DNA of 64,000 bases, from positions 1-64,000 of the forward strand of contig NZ_BAJV01000004.1 of NCBI RefSeq assembly GCF_000613885.1. Direction: 5' to 3'. Below are positions 39,526 through 49,095 of this stretch, in pieces (position 1 is the first letter of the stretch; each line of letters begins with the position of its first letter). The translations under genes and the position numbers were made by a program. Under the pieces are notes generated by a model. It did not search any database. It was not told the DNA's origin and saw nothing but the letters and a program-made list of their open reading frames with translations. This DNA comes from Asaia prunellae JCM 25354 (lineage in GTDB: Bacteria > Pseudomonadota > Alphaproteobacteria > Acetobacterales > Acetobacteraceae).

Positions 39526-40304
39526 TGTTCAGCCTGATTGATCGCTTCATAAGCATCGATCACGAGATCCGGCGGACCATCCATACGGATGCGTCCGCCT
39601 TCCATCCAGATGATACGCGTACACCACTGACGCAGGACTGGAAGGGAATGTGACGTGATGACCAGAATACTGACATGCTCGATAAGGCGGGTCAGGCGTA
39701 ATCGTGCCTTTTCCTGAAAATGGGAATCCCCGGCCATGAACCATTCATCCATGAGCAGGATTTCCGGTCTGGGCGCTGTCGCAAGACCAAATCCCAGACG
39801 GATTGCCATCCCTGAGGAATAGAGCCTGACCGGAAGATCAAGAAACGCACCGAGCTCGGCAAATTCCTCCACATCCTTTTCAAGCGTGATGGCCGCAGCC
39901 TTGTCCAGTCCTATGTAACGTGCATAGAGCCTGATATTCTCACGTCCGGTAAGATCGGTATTCATTCCGGCCTGGGGGCTCAGAAGAGCATGCAGATCAC
40001 CCTCTACATGCAACACACCAAGCCGCGATTCGTAAATACCTGCCAGCGCGCGCAGAAGCGTCGACTTTCCAGCACCATTATGACCGATCAGGCCGACACG
40101 CTCACCTGTTTCGATGGACAGGGTAAGCTGGCTGAGCGCCAGAACCACAGTCATGTCAGCCTGGCTGATAATGCTGCCACCGACTACCTGCCGATCTGCC
40201 ACCTTGCTTTTCACACCTTTGAAAAGGCTTTTCTTGAGAGATCGCGCACTGCCATGAAACATCGGATAAACGAGCGAGTAATCGATCAGTCGTGTCAGCG
40301 GCAT
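39474..40304 (-). CDS. Polysaccharide-export ABC transporter, ATPase subunit
   Basis: A 276-residue Wzt/KpsT-like ATPase. Walker A is GLIGHNGAGKSTLLRALAG, the signature region LYSSGMAIRLGFGLATA and Walker B ILLMDEWFMAGD, followed by the H-loop TSHS. The start at 40304 (MPLTRLIDYS) is 5 bases after the permease stop. It powers export of O-antigen, capsule or another glycan with the permease next to it. Its last ~17 codons overlap fbaB on the other strand; either a real overlap or a lost stop. Confidence 0.85.
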   Translation of the reverse strand: MPLTRLIDYSLVYPMFHGSARSLKKSLFKGVKSKVADRQVVGGSIISQADMTVVLALSQLTLSIETGERVGLIGHNGAGKSTLLRALAGIYESRLGVLHVEGDLHALLSPQAGMNTDLTGRENIRLYARYIGLDKAAAITLEKDVEEFAELGAFLDLPVRLYSSGMAIRLGFGLATAPRPEILLMDEWFMAGDSHFQEKARLRLTRLIEHVSILVITSHSLPVLRQWCTRIIWMEGGRIRMDGPPDLVIDAYEAINQAEHQPLKIPVIEDSRARAS

Positions 40305-40309
40305 GATGG

Positions 40310-41194
40310 TCAAACCCAGAAAGCCAGCCGCTCGCGCGTTCTGGCAAAAAAGAGAAATGCAACAACACACCAGATGATACTGAGACTGACAGAAATCAGC
40401 ACAGCAGAGAGCGGAGGAAGCGTGCCCAGAATGGGCCCTCTTACCATTTCCAGAAGATCATAGAACGGGTTCAGGACAAGATAACGACTCTGATGTGGCG
40501 AAAGCTGAGTGGGTTTCCAGATGATAGGTGTGACATAGAAAGCAATTTGCATAAAAGCGCCGATAATCGGAGCAATATCGCGAAATCTGGCGCAAAGGGC
40601 TCCCAGCAACAGACAGGCAGCAAAGCCGTCAATCAACCACAATGCAAGTCCAGGCAAGGAAACGAGGCTGATCAGTCCCGGAAAAAGGCCGTAGATCAGA
40701 AATACCCCGATCGGAACAACGATGCTATGAGCGAAAACAATGGCGTTGCGCACCAGCAGACGAAAGGCCTGCAGTGAAAAAGGCAGCTTCATTGCATGGA
40801 TACTGGCTTCGGCATCAATGAAGCATGTGCAGGATTCCTGTATCAGGCTCGAAAGCCCGACCTGCCACAAAGCCATGGAAAGCGAGAGAAAAGGAAGATA
40901 GTCGCGTAGATTCATGTGGAACAGGCGCGCATAGATCACCCCCATTGAAGCCACCATGATCGCCGCCGAAATCGTCATCCAGAATGGCCCCAGAACCGAC
41001 CCTCTGTAACGCAGGCTGATATCGGTCCAGCCAAGCGTTCCGGCAAGCCGCAAGGAACGCATGCCTGACACTATATCATCCATGCGCGGGCATATCGACT
41101 CTGGTTCATGTCCCTCCAGGGGATTTTCCGGTTTGCTGTTTCCGAGACGGGTAGAGCGTTCCGCCGTAGCGGATAAGCCCCTTTTCCGCAACAC
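40310..41194 (-). CDS. Polysaccharide-export ABC transporter, permease subunit
   Basis: A 294-residue ABC-2 permease (Wzm/KpsM type) with about six membrane segments and the family N-terminal block WTDISLRYRGSVLGPFWMT. Also typical is QIAFYVTPIIWKP before the last segments and NPFYDLLEMVRGPIL. A GTG at 41194 is the far start; MDDIVSGMRS at 41083 is equally plausible and closer to family length. No glycosyltransferases are next to it, so the cargo glycan is unknown. Confidence 0.82.
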   Translation of the reverse strand: MLRKRGLSATAERSTRLGNSKPENPLEGHEPESICPRMDDIVSGMRSLRLAGTLGWTDISLRYRGSVLGPFWMTISAAIMVASMGVIYARLFHMNLRDYLPFLSLSMALWQVGLSSLIQESCTCFIDAEASIHAMKLPFSLQAFRLLVRNAIVFAHSIVVPIGVFLIYGLFPGLISLVSLPGLALWLIDGFAACLLLGALCARFRDIAPIIGAFMQIAFYVTPIIWKPTQLSPHQSRYLVLNPFYDLLEMVRGPILGTLPPLSAVLISVSLSIIWCVVAFLFFARTRERLAFWV

Positions 41195-41351
41195 TCAGCC
41201 TCTATCCGCGGAACAATCCCGCCTGATTGGACAGGTCGGCTTTTGATCTCCTCAAATTACTGCTATCTTTATGCGGTCTGGCTCCGTAGTTTTGCCGCAT
41301 TCTTGCCGCAGGATGCGGTCTACGCTCGGTATGCATCAGGTGAAGGCTATC

Positions 41352-42691
41352 ATGACCCGTTCCCGCCATTTGATTGCCAAGGTCGGACCACAGGAAACCG
41401 GCCGGGTCCTTCCTCGGGGGCTGAAATCTTCACGTCTGCTGCTTGTTACCGGCGCGACAGCGCTTCTGGCCGCATGTGCCAGCTCTCCGCAGCGGCCACA
41501 GATTCCTGTCGCCCAGGAAGCCGCCAATTACCGGGAACATGCAAAATCCTATTATGCTCCGCCTGGCCCCCCCGAAGATCCCTGGGGGCCATACATTGAA
41601 GAGGCCTCACAACGCTTCGACGTTCCCGGCACCTGGATCCGTGCGGTGATCATGCAGGAATCAGGCGGTCGACTCTATGACCGCAATGGCGGGTTCACGA
41701 CTTCAGCTCCCGGGGCCATGGGACTGATGCAGCTCATGCCTCCCACCTATGACGACATGCGCTCCCAGTACAGCCTGGGTGACGATCCCTATGATCCGCG
41801 CGACAATATCATGGCAGGCACAGCCTATATCCGGCAGATGTACGATATCTACGGCTCGCCCGGCTTTCTTGCCGCCTATAATGATGGTCCCGGCAGCCTG
41901 GATTCCTATCTCCGTCGCGGGCGCTCCCTGCCACGCGAGACACGACGCTATGTGGCCCATGTCGGTCCCCAGATTGCAGGCATCTGGCCGCGCAATCGTT
42001 CTGCAGCCGATCTGCTGGTTTCCCAGCATGACCCCTCTGCAGCTACAATGGTTGCACAGAATGACAGTGATACGGCCAGCGTCCGGGCAGCATGGCGCCA
42101 GCAGGCCCAGTCAACAACCTATCGGGCTGATCAGCAGGAAATGCAGGTGGCAGAGGCCCCCGCCAACAGCCGTTCTTCGGTCAGCGCTGCCTGGGCAGCA
42201 CGTGTATTGTCGCCCCCCCCCCGACACGCAGTGCTCCGGTACAGATGGCAAGCCTGAACACGCAGGATGATACGGAATCTTCCCCGGGCAGTGTGGCACA
42301 GGCCTGGGCCGGCCGTGCACCTGTACAGCCAATCCCTGTCGGGCGTCGCCTTTCAGCCGAACCGGTTTTGGCCGTCATGACACCTCGCCCCGTCCAGCAC
42401 AGCACTCAATCCGGGCAGATACCCAAAAGCGTGCAGACCGGGAACTGGGCCATTCAGGTCGGCGCCTATAATTCCGCCGTTCAGGCCACACGTGCTGTCG
42501 CCCAGGCACAGAACCACGCAGGAACTTCACTCTCTGGCGCACGTAGTCAGGTTTCCACGGTGCAGTCAGGACGGGCGCATCTTTACCGGGCGCGTCTGCT
42601 CAATCTTTCTCATGACAACGCCGTGGCAGCCTGCCGGAAGATGGGCCGCGACACACCCTGCGTGGTCGTCTCTCCGGGATCATCGTTCTGA
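41352..42691 (+). pseudogene. Lytic transglycosylase lipoprotein with SPOR domain, frame broken at a C10 run
   Basis: From MTRSRHLIAKVG (41352) a lipoprotein signal (LLLVTGATALLAAC) leads to an SLT domain with the catalytic Glu in VIMQESGG and GAMGLMQLMPPTYDDM plus AYNDGPGSLDSYL. The frame breaks at ten consecutive C's (42212-42221). The other frame continues as TRSAPVQMASLNTQ and ends in a SPOR domain (NWAIQVGAYNSAVQATRAVAQAQ, GRAHLYRARLLNLS). Eleven C's would give one protein of 446 residues. It would cleave peptidoglycan and bind denuded glycan strands at septa. Homopolymer length error or slippage variation are both possible. Confidence 0.82.
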
Positions 42692-42714
42692 ACCTGATCT
42701 TGTGCGGAGATCAT

Positions 42715-43284
42715 ATGCCCCGTCGTCTCGTCTTCCTTCCCCTTCAGACCATGCTCGGTCTGTCCCTTATCCTTGCCGCTCCTGCCGCAAAAGCTGAGCT
42801 GAAACAGGGTGCCGAAGCCCCTGATTTCACCCTGCCTGCGACCCAGAATGGCAAGGAGATGCAGTACACGCTGCGCGATGCCCTCGCGAAGGGGCCGGTT
42901 GTGCTGTACTTCTATCCTGCGGCCTTTACCAAAGGCTGCACCATGGAAGCTCATGGTTTCGCCGATGCCATGCCGCAATTTTCCGCCTTGGGTGCCAGCG
43001 TGATCGGCGTCTCGATGGATAATATCCACAAACTCGACAGTTTTTCAGTCAGTCAGATCAAGGGACAGTTTCCTGTCGCCTCCGACAGTGAGGGCAAGGT
43101 GACAAGACTTTATGACGCCAAGATGCCGATGCTTGATATCGCCCAGCGCGTTACCTACGTGATCGCACCGGAAGGGCAGATCATTGAAACAATAAGTTCG
43201 GAATCGCCAGGCAATCATGTCGAGAAAGCTCTTGCTGCACTCAAGACATTCAAGGCTGATACGATGAAGAACAGAAAGAAATAG
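42715..43284 (+). CDS. Exported peroxiredoxin (BCP/PrxQ-like, single Cys)
   Basis: A 189-residue protein with a signal peptide (TMLGLSLILAAPAAKA) and the thioredoxin-fold peroxiredoxin core. The peroxidatic cysteine is C75 in YPAAFTKGCTMEAHGF, and no second cysteine is present in the mature protein, so it is of 1-Cys type. The start at 42715 is preceded by GGAG. It would reduce peroxides in the periplasm, useful in bacteria with strong periplasmic oxidases. It starts 24 bases after the SLT-SPOR gene. Confidence 0.82.
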   Translation: MPRRLVFLPLQTMLGLSLILAAPAAKAELKQGAEAPDFTLPATQNGKEMQYTLRDALAKGPVVLYFYPAAFTKGCTMEAHGFADAMPQFSALGASVIGVSMDNIHKLDSFSVSQIKGQFPVASDSEGKVTRLYDAKMPMLDIAQRVTYVIAPEGQIIETISSESPGNHVEKALAALKTFKADTMKNRKK

Positions 43285-43329
43285 GAATATAGACCCTCTC
43301 TGGTTTCGGAAGAGGGTCATGCATATCAT

Positions 43330-43907
43330 ATGACCCAGAAAAGCATGGGGCACCATGTAGGCTCCTCAAAAGCCTTGCGTCTTCAGGATGATGTTGTCAG
43401 CACGGCTGTCTATGACGGACCAGATGACTGCTATCGTTACAGGCTTCACCGCCTCTGGGATGACAGCAGGCCCACGATCATGTGGCTTATGATGAACCCT
43501 TCTGTTGCCACAGAATATGGCGATGACCGTACAGTAGCGAAATGCCAGCGTTACGCTCGGGCCTGGGGTTACGGTGCAATGTTTGTGGGCAACAGCTTCG
43601 CCTATCGTTGCACCGATCAGAGAAGGCTCCTCGAAGTGAGTGATCCGGTGGGACCAGGAAACGAGAAAGCCCTGCTGGACATGGCAAGACAGGCCGACAA
43701 GGTTATTCTTGCCTATGGTTCACCTGCACACCCTTCTCTGCGAGAGCAGGGCAACAGGATTGCCCTTATCCTGCATCGGGCAGGAGTGGCCCTTTGTATT
43801 CTGCGGCTGAGCAAGGGCGGACGCCTGAACATCCTCTTTATCTGCCTAGCACATTGGAGCCGGTCGCGTTGGAGAATGATTTCTTTTCGAAGCTGGAAGC
43901 CATCTGA
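43330..43907 (+). pseudogene. DUF1643-family protein, split by a frameshift
   Basis: The frame from 43330 shows DUF1643 features (AVYDGPDDCYRYRLHRLWDD, IMWLMMNPSVATEYGDDRTV, GAMFVGNSFAYR). Near 43821 the frame slips: the family end LSKGG-TPEHPLYLPSTLEP-VA is found only after adding one base, stopping at 43907 for 192 residues. Without it translation runs on to 44052 with unrelated sequence. DUF1643 proteins are nucleic-acid-linked orphan proteins of unknown function. Confidence 0.8.
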
Positions 43908-44033
43908 CCAGAACGGACGAAGCCTTCTCGACGCGCCCGGCATCAGAGAAAGCAGGATTTTCAGGGCGCCCCCGGATCTTTCTCGGCAGAGAAGAAACCG
44001 GGGGGCAGCAGAGTTCTTCGGGAAATCCGGACT

Positions 44034-44660
44034 CTACTTCTCGGTGATCTGATAGGTCAGCACGACGTGATTGTCGTGGTTTGGCTGGGTCGCTACAGGC
44101 TGGATCTGTACACCCAGATTATGCTTCTGATAGATTTTCTGGATCGCCACTGTATCAGCTGTGGCAGCCTCTGCAGTTACAGTAGCACCGGGACGGAGCG
44201 TTGTAGCAGCTTCCAGTTCGGCAGTTGGGACCTTCTTGTTGCCCACAAACTCGACCTTGTCGAGCACGAACGGTGCAGGGGCTGGCGCTGCACTCGGAGC
44301 CTGTTCTTCGATCGTCAGATAGAACTGCACCGTATTCTTTACGAAGCGTTCCTTTTCGCTGAACTTGGCACCCAGATTTTTGGCCTTGTAAAGATCAGCC
44401 GCTTTCTGCACCCCGGCATCAAGCTGGTCACGGGTAACAGTATCACCCACATGGTAGGGCAGTGCTGCCATGATCTCTTCAGTAGAAATGGCCTTGTTGC
44501 CCTCGACCTTGAGAATCTTGAGCGTAAGGGGGGCATTGGCAGCCGGTGCGCTGGCTGCCATGGCAGGCGCCACAAAGCCCGTGACAGGCAGGCAAGGCAG
44601 CGCAGCCGTACCAGCGATCAGGGCCAGACCGGCAAAGGCATAACGGGAGCTCGGCTTCAT
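44034..44660 (-). CDS. Periplasmic protein with two POTRA-like domains and no barrel
   Basis: From MKPSSRYAFAG (44660, AAGGA upstream) a signal peptide precedes two POTRA-type modules: LTLKILKVEGNKAISTEEIM...FYLTIEE and FVLDKVEFVGNKKVPTAELE...VVLTYQITEK, separated by an Ala/Pro linker. POTRA domains normally precede an outer-membrane barrel (BamA, TpsB) but this protein (208 residues) ends after the second one. It could be a soluble partner of an assembly machine. No barrel gene is adjacent. Confidence 0.7.
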   Translation of the reverse strand: MKPSSRYAFAGLALIAGTAALPCLPVTGFVAPAMAASAPAANAPLTLKILKVEGNKAISTEEIMAALPYHVGDTVTRDQLDAGVQKAADLYKAKNLGAKFSEKERFVKNTVQFYLTIEEQAPSAAPAPAPFVLDKVEFVGNKKVPTAELEAATTLRPGATVTAEAATADTVAIQKIYQKHNLGVQIQPVATQPNHDNHVVLTYQITEK

Positions 44661-44791
44661 GAATGTCATCCTTCTGAACAGGCTCGTTCTGAGCGCGGGA
44701 ATGATAGGCATCTTCCTGGCATGTTGGCAAAGTTCCGGAGGAACCCCACCGGAACCTGACAGACAGGAATTCCCTGACAACCCGGCAGGAT

Positions 44792-46324
44792 CTAGTCCTC
44801 GACTTCGAGCGGCATTGACGGACGGACATCCGGAACAGGAAAAAGCCCACTGGCAAGCACATGCTCACGATCCCAGCGTTTGGCGAGAGGCAGCAGACAG
44901 ATCAACAGCCCTGTCAGCACCAGCCCCGCGATGAAGAGATCGCGAAAGAGCGGTACATAAAGCGCTGCTGCCGCCGCTCCCGTCGTTGGCTCACCGCTGG
45001 CCGCCGCGAAATTGGCCACAAGACTGCCTGCATACATGGCAATGCCCCAGAGAAGATAAAGCGAGCCCATCATGAAACCGCTGTTCTCGGCTGCCGTATA
45101 GCGAGCGATAATAGCTAGCCCCAGCGCCATGGTCAGCAACTCCGCCACTGATATCAGCCCGTATCCCAGCACCATTACCCAGGCCGATACCAGATTCTGG
45201 GCGTGGGAGGCTGCGATCCACCAGATAAGAAAGCCCAGCGTAACCAGACCGAAACCAAGCACCATTTTATGGGCCAGTGACAAGTCACGCCCCTGTGCAG
45301 CCAGTCGGTTGTAAAGTGCAGCTAGAACAGGACTGGCAAGCATGATCCAGATCGGATTAAGCGCCTGAAACTGGCCGGCACTCAGATGCACCAGCGTCAC
45401 GCCACCGATGCGGAGATCGCCATCAACCGCCCGCAGAGCGAAAAGCGTAAGCGATGTCATCATCTGCTGATAGAAAATCAGATAGGCCATGCTTTCGAGA
45501 CAGAGAAGGAAAGTTAGACGCAGACCAGGACGCGCTGCCGTCTCGGAACGCAGATAAAGACGTCCCCAGAGAAAAGCGATGGCAAGGCTCGCAACCCATA
45601 CACAAGCCCGCGCGATATCAGGACTGGCGATAATACCGGTCAATACGGCCACTGTTAGCGCAAAACCACCCAGAACGAGCAGGAAAGGCCTCATCTGGAA
45701 CATGCCCTGATCAAGTGCCGAACCTGCATGGTGAATCCAGCGACGACGCCAGAAGTAGTAGAGCAACCCGACAACGAGACCGCCCGAGCAGGTCAGAAAA
45801 GCGCTGGCAGGCCCATAGCGATCCTGAAGGAGCGGGGTAATCAGCATCGAGACGGTCGAACCCACATTGACCGACATGTAATAGATGGTGAAGGCAGCAT
45901 CGAGCGCTGCATCATCACCCTCATAAATGCGTCTTACCAGATTGGCCGCATTCGGCTTGAACAGCCCGTTGCCAGCCGAAATCAGCGCCATGGCGAAAAA
46001 CAGCAGAGCCCGATACTGATCGGCCAGAGCCAGAGCCGCATAGCCAAAAACCAGAGCAAACGCGCCCATCAGCATGGTTCGGCGCGGCCCCAGAATACGA
46101 TCGCCCGCATAACCGCCGAGAACCGGCGTGATATAAGTCAGACCGACAAAAGCCGCGATCATGACATTGGCCGATACATCGCTCAGACCGAGCCGCTGCA
46201 CCAGATAGAGCGTGAGAACGGCCTGCATGCCGTAATAACCGAAACGTTCCCACAGCTCGATGGCGAATACGACAGAGAAGGACTGTCGCCGCGTCGGCAG
46301 CTCGGAAAGGGAGGATGAACTCAT
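44792..46324 (-). CDS. Proton-dependent oligopeptide transporter (POT family)
   Basis: About 510 residues with 12-14 membrane segments. The POT signature ELWERFGYYGMQAVLTLYL (ExxERFxYYG) and GGYAGDRILGPRR are present, plus FTIYYMSVNVGS. It imports di- and tripeptides with protons, like DtpA/DtpB. The start at 46324 (MSSSSLSE) is preferred over 46342. Its neighbours do not suggest a more exact substrate. Confidence 0.88.
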   Translation of the reverse strand: MSSSSLSELPTRRQSFSVVFAIELWERFGYYGMQAVLTLYLVQRLGLSDVSANVMIAAFVGLTYITPVLGGYAGDRILGPRRTMLMGAFALVFGYAALALADQYRALLFFAMALISAGNGLFKPNAANLVRRIYEGDDAALDAAFTIYYMSVNVGSTVSMLITPLLQDRYGPASAFLTCSGGLVVGLLYYFWRRRWIHHAGSALDQGMFQMRPFLLVLGGFALTVAVLTGIIASPDIARACVWVASLAIAFLWGRLYLRSETAARPGLRLTFLLCLESMAYLIFYQQMMTSLTLFALRAVDGDLRIGGVTLVHLSAGQFQALNPIWIMLASPVLAALYNRLAAQGRDLSLAHKMVLGFGLVTLGFLIWWIAASHAQNLVSAWVMVLGYGLISVAELLTMALGLAIIARYTAAENSGFMMGSLYLLWGIAMYAGSLVANFAAASGEPTTGAAAAALYVPLFRDLFIAGLVLTGLLICLLPLAKRWDREHVLASGLFPVPDVRPSMPLEVED

Positions 46325-46390
46325 ACGTAATATTCCGGGCAAATGAAGATCAATCGCCCGGAGATATCACACTCCCCAGTCTGGGAAAGT

Positions 46391-46537
46391 CTAAAGTCCT
46401 GCCCAGACCCCTGAGATTTTCATACCACCATGACAGAGCATGACGAGCAGGGCTGTGAAAAGGAGTGCCACGACCGCCCCCATGACTTCACGAGTGAAGA
46501 GCAGTCTCCAGTCAAAAGAGATGCGTCTTGCAGCCAT
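46391..46537 (-). CDS. Small single-pass membrane protein, 48 residues
   Basis: A short frame MAARRISFDWRLLF... with a cationic start, one hydrophobic segment (VMGAVVALLFTALLVML) and the stop TAG at 46391. It begins 3 bases after the stop of the DnaJ-like gene in the same direction, with a ribosome-site-like GAGAAAG in the DnaJ 3' end. Likely real from position, codon-like composition and topology. Function unknown. Confidence 0.55.
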   Translation of the reverse strand: MAARRISFDWRLLFTREVMGAVVALLFTALLVMLCHGGMKISGVWAGL

Positions 46538-46540
46538 GAA

Positions 46541-47452
46541 TCAGGCTTTCTCACTCTCATGTGCCTGTTGTTCGGCCAGAAATGCCTCCAGCGCCGGATC
46601 AACCTTGCCAATCTTGACCTGCAGCATGACGTAGAGATTGCCAGCCTTGTGCTTGCCGTGTTCCGCTACTCCACGACCTCCCAGACGCAGCACAGTCCCC
46701 GTATCGGAATGCGGCGGCACTTTCATCGTGACCTGCCCTTTGGGAGTTGGCACCACAATCTTGCCTCCCAATATGGCTGTCGTCAGATCAACCGGGATGC
46801 TTGCCCGTAAATCACGCCCTTCACGCGTATAGACTGCGCTCGGCGTAACCGAAATCGTTATCAACGCATCGCCGGATGACGCACCTTCCCCCATACCGGG
46901 GGCTCCTTTGCCACTTAGCCGGAGTGTCTGCCCATCCTCGATCCCGGCAGGAATCCTGACTTCCACGGTCCCGGCCTCAGGCAGGGTGACACGACTGGTC
47001 GTTCCGAGCACTGAATCCTCGAAGGAAATGGTCAGCGTATAGGAACGATCTGCCCCTCGACGACTACGCCGACGGCCTCCAAACCCACCCTGACCAAAAT
47101 TGCCTCCCGCTCCACCACCGCTGAACATGTCAGAGAAAAAAGCGCCCAAATCCTCCTGACTGAACTGACCATCCCCCCCATGAAACCCCTGGCCGCCACC
47201 AAATCCGCCCGGCCCGAATGGGCCTCGTTCATTGCCTTCGCCATCGATTTCCCCACGATCGAAGCGTGCCCGCTTTTCCTTGTCGCCGAGAATGGCATAG
47301 GCTGCACCGACTGCCTTGAAAGCTTCTTCCGCTTTCTTGTCGTTCGGATTGTGGTCCGGATGATGTTCCTTGGCGAGCTTGCGATAGGCGCTGCGGATTT
47401 CCTTATCCGTGGCGCTGCGCGTCAGGCCAAGCGCTGCATAAGGGTCTTTCAC
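46541..47452 (-). CDS. DnaJ/CbpA-like co-chaperone
   Basis: A 303-residue class II J-protein. The J domain at 1-70 has the HPD motif at 31-33 (KEHHPDHNP). A Gly/Phe-rich linker (GPGGFGGGQGF to GGFGGRRRS) follows, then two C-terminal substrate-binding beta domains (YTLTISFEDSVLGT, VRIPAGIEDGQTLRLSGKGAPG, GRDLRASIPVDLTTAILGG). No zinc-finger cysteines, so it is CbpA/DnaJ2-like rather than canonical DnaJ. It stimulates DnaK. Confidence 0.88.
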   Translation of the reverse strand: MKDPYAALGLTRSATDKEIRSAYRKLAKEHHPDHNPNDKKAEEAFKAVGAAYAILGDKEKRARFDRGEIDGEGNERGPFGPGGFGGGQGFHGGDGQFSQEDLGAFFSDMFSGGGAGGNFGQGGFGGRRRSRRGADRSYTLTISFEDSVLGTTSRVTLPEAGTVEVRIPAGIEDGQTLRLSGKGAPGMGEGASSGDALITISVTPSAVYTREGRDLRASIPVDLTTAILGGKIVVPTPKGQVTMKVPPHSDTGTVLRLGGRGVAEHGKHKAGNLYVMLQVKIGKVDPALEAFLAEQQAHESEKA

Positions 47453-47569
47453 GCCTGTTTCTCCTCGTTATTTCTAAATACCACAGAATTCATACGTTTT
47501 ATGTTGGTTCCGCACGAGACAATTCAAGAGCGCCCGATATATCCGAACTCTTAGTTTCCTCGGAAATCT

Positions 47570-49093
47570 TTAACGGGAAAATGCCTTGGCCAGGATACTC
47601 TGCTTGGCAGCATCGATTGGCAAGGCCGTGTTGCGGAGCGCAATCCCCTGCCACCCTGCCCCCATCGCCGTATAAAGCGCTACCGTATCGTGCAGACGCG
47701 CCGTACGCGCCACAGCTTCATGATCCTGGGCGTTGAGAACTGTACGCTGTGTCGTCAATACGTTGAGGTAATCCGTGAGCCCCGCAGCATAGAGACGACG
47801 CGCACGATCGGCCGCAAGTCCGCTGTCAACAGCTGCCTGATGAAGCTGGGACACATAGTGATCATTATGCAGCCAGGAGGTCATGGCATCCTCGACTTCG
47901 CGAAAAGCATTGAGCACGGTCTTGCGATAGGTCAACCGGCTCGCTTCGGCACGGGCACGGGCTTCGACCACCTGTGACGTGAAGCGACCACCATGCATGA
48001 TGGGAAGAGTAGCCAACATCATGAACGACCAGCTCATCGCATTGACCTGAAACGCCTGATACATCGCCGAAGCATTCGGGTTGAACGTCAACGGTATGGA
48101 AAATTTCGGATAAAGCTGGGCGACAGCCACACCGATACGAGCCGTACTCTCAGCATAACTCCGCTCCGCCGCACGGATATCGGGGCGATTGGCAACGACA
48201 ATAGAAGGCAGCGTTGCAGGAAAACGGGGCATGACAGGCAATGAAGCGACACCATTCGGAAGCGCCTCAAGCTCGGATTTGAGATCACCCGGCATATCCC
48301 CGAGCAACACGCTGACACCGTGGCTCAGGGTATCTATCTGTGCCTTCAGAGGCTCAAGTGAAGCCAGCTCACTGTCCAGCTCGCTCTGCGCCTGCGCGAT
48401 CTGGAGCGTATTGCCGATACCTTCGAGATAAAGCCGCTTGGTCAGATCGACTGCATTCTGCGCATTCTTGACATTGGCCTGAGCAATGGCAAGGCGCAAT
48501 TGCGCACCGCGCAGGGAAATATAGGCCCGTACCAGATCTGACAGGAGAGTCATCAGCGTGGCACGCCTGTCTTCTATACTGACATCGATGGCGCGCTCGC
48601 TTGCTTCGACCTCGCGGCGTATCCGACCGAACGCATCGATCTCCCAGCTGGCCTGAGCACCATAGGTCAGAACAGAGGCTTCAGGGCGGTTCTGCGGATT
48701 GCCGGGACGGATCGGCCAGTTGTCGATATTGATGGAGTAACGGCTCGACCCGCCACCTGCATTGGCATCCAGTTGAGGATACCATGCCGACGCGGCTTCC
48801 TCGCGCATTGCACGCCCGGCAATGATACGCTGATCAGCAATAAGCAGATCATAATTGCCCTTGATTGCCTGTGCCACCAACCGGTTGAGAAGCGGGTCAT
48901 TGTACTGCCCCCACCACTCCTTCATTTCCGCTTCGGTACGGGCAATCTCTTCCGTCGTTGCCGCGTGATCCGTCTCGACAAACCCGTCTGGCAGTTTCAT
49001 GCGATCAGGTTTGTAACTCGGCCCTACCGTGCATCCGGCAAGCAGCGAAGTCGCAACGGCAAAGACAGCCAGCCTATGTGGGAGCGCGGTCAT
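47570..49093 (-). CDS. Outer-membrane efflux lipoprotein, NodT/OprM type
   Basis: A 507-residue TolC-family channel protein. The signal ends in a lipobox (SLLAGCTVGPSYK). The paired OEP repeats are visible (WEIDAFGRIRREVEASER, RRLYAAGLTDYLNVLTTQRTVLNAQ). It starts 2 bases after the HlyD-type gene stop and completes a leftward DUF1656-HlyD-OMP efflux operon that exports organic molecules such as aromatic acids. Confidence 0.88.
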   Translation of the reverse strand: MTALPHRLAVFAVATSLLAGCTVGPSYKPDRMKLPDGFVETDHAATTEEIARTEAEMKEWWGQYNDPLLNRLVAQAIKGNYDLLIADQRIIAGRAMREEAASAWYPQLDANAGGGSSRYSINIDNWPIRPGNPQNRPEASVLTYGAQASWEIDAFGRIRREVEASERAIDVSIEDRRATLMTLLSDLVRAYISLRGAQLRLAIAQANVKNAQNAVDLTKRLYLEGIGNTLQIAQAQSELDSELASLEPLKAQIDTLSHGVSVLLGDMPGDLKSELEALPNGVASLPVMPRFPATLPSIVVANRPDIRAAERSYAESTARIGVAVAQLYPKFSIPLTFNPNASAMYQAFQVNAMSWSFMMLATLPIMHGGRFTSQVVEARARAEASRLTYRKTVLNAFREVEDAMTSWLHNDHYVSQLHQAAVDSGLAADRARRLYAAGLTDYLNVLTTQRTVLNAQDHEAVARTARLHDTVALYTAMGAGWQGIALRNTALPIDAAKQSILAKAFSR

Positions 49094-49095
49094 GA

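Noticed and set aside
42212-42221. Programmed ribosomal frameshifting at the C10 run
   Set aside because: No slippery heptamer with downstream pseudoknot was recognised, and a dozen other genes show similar indels without such tracts, so a sequence-length change is simpler.
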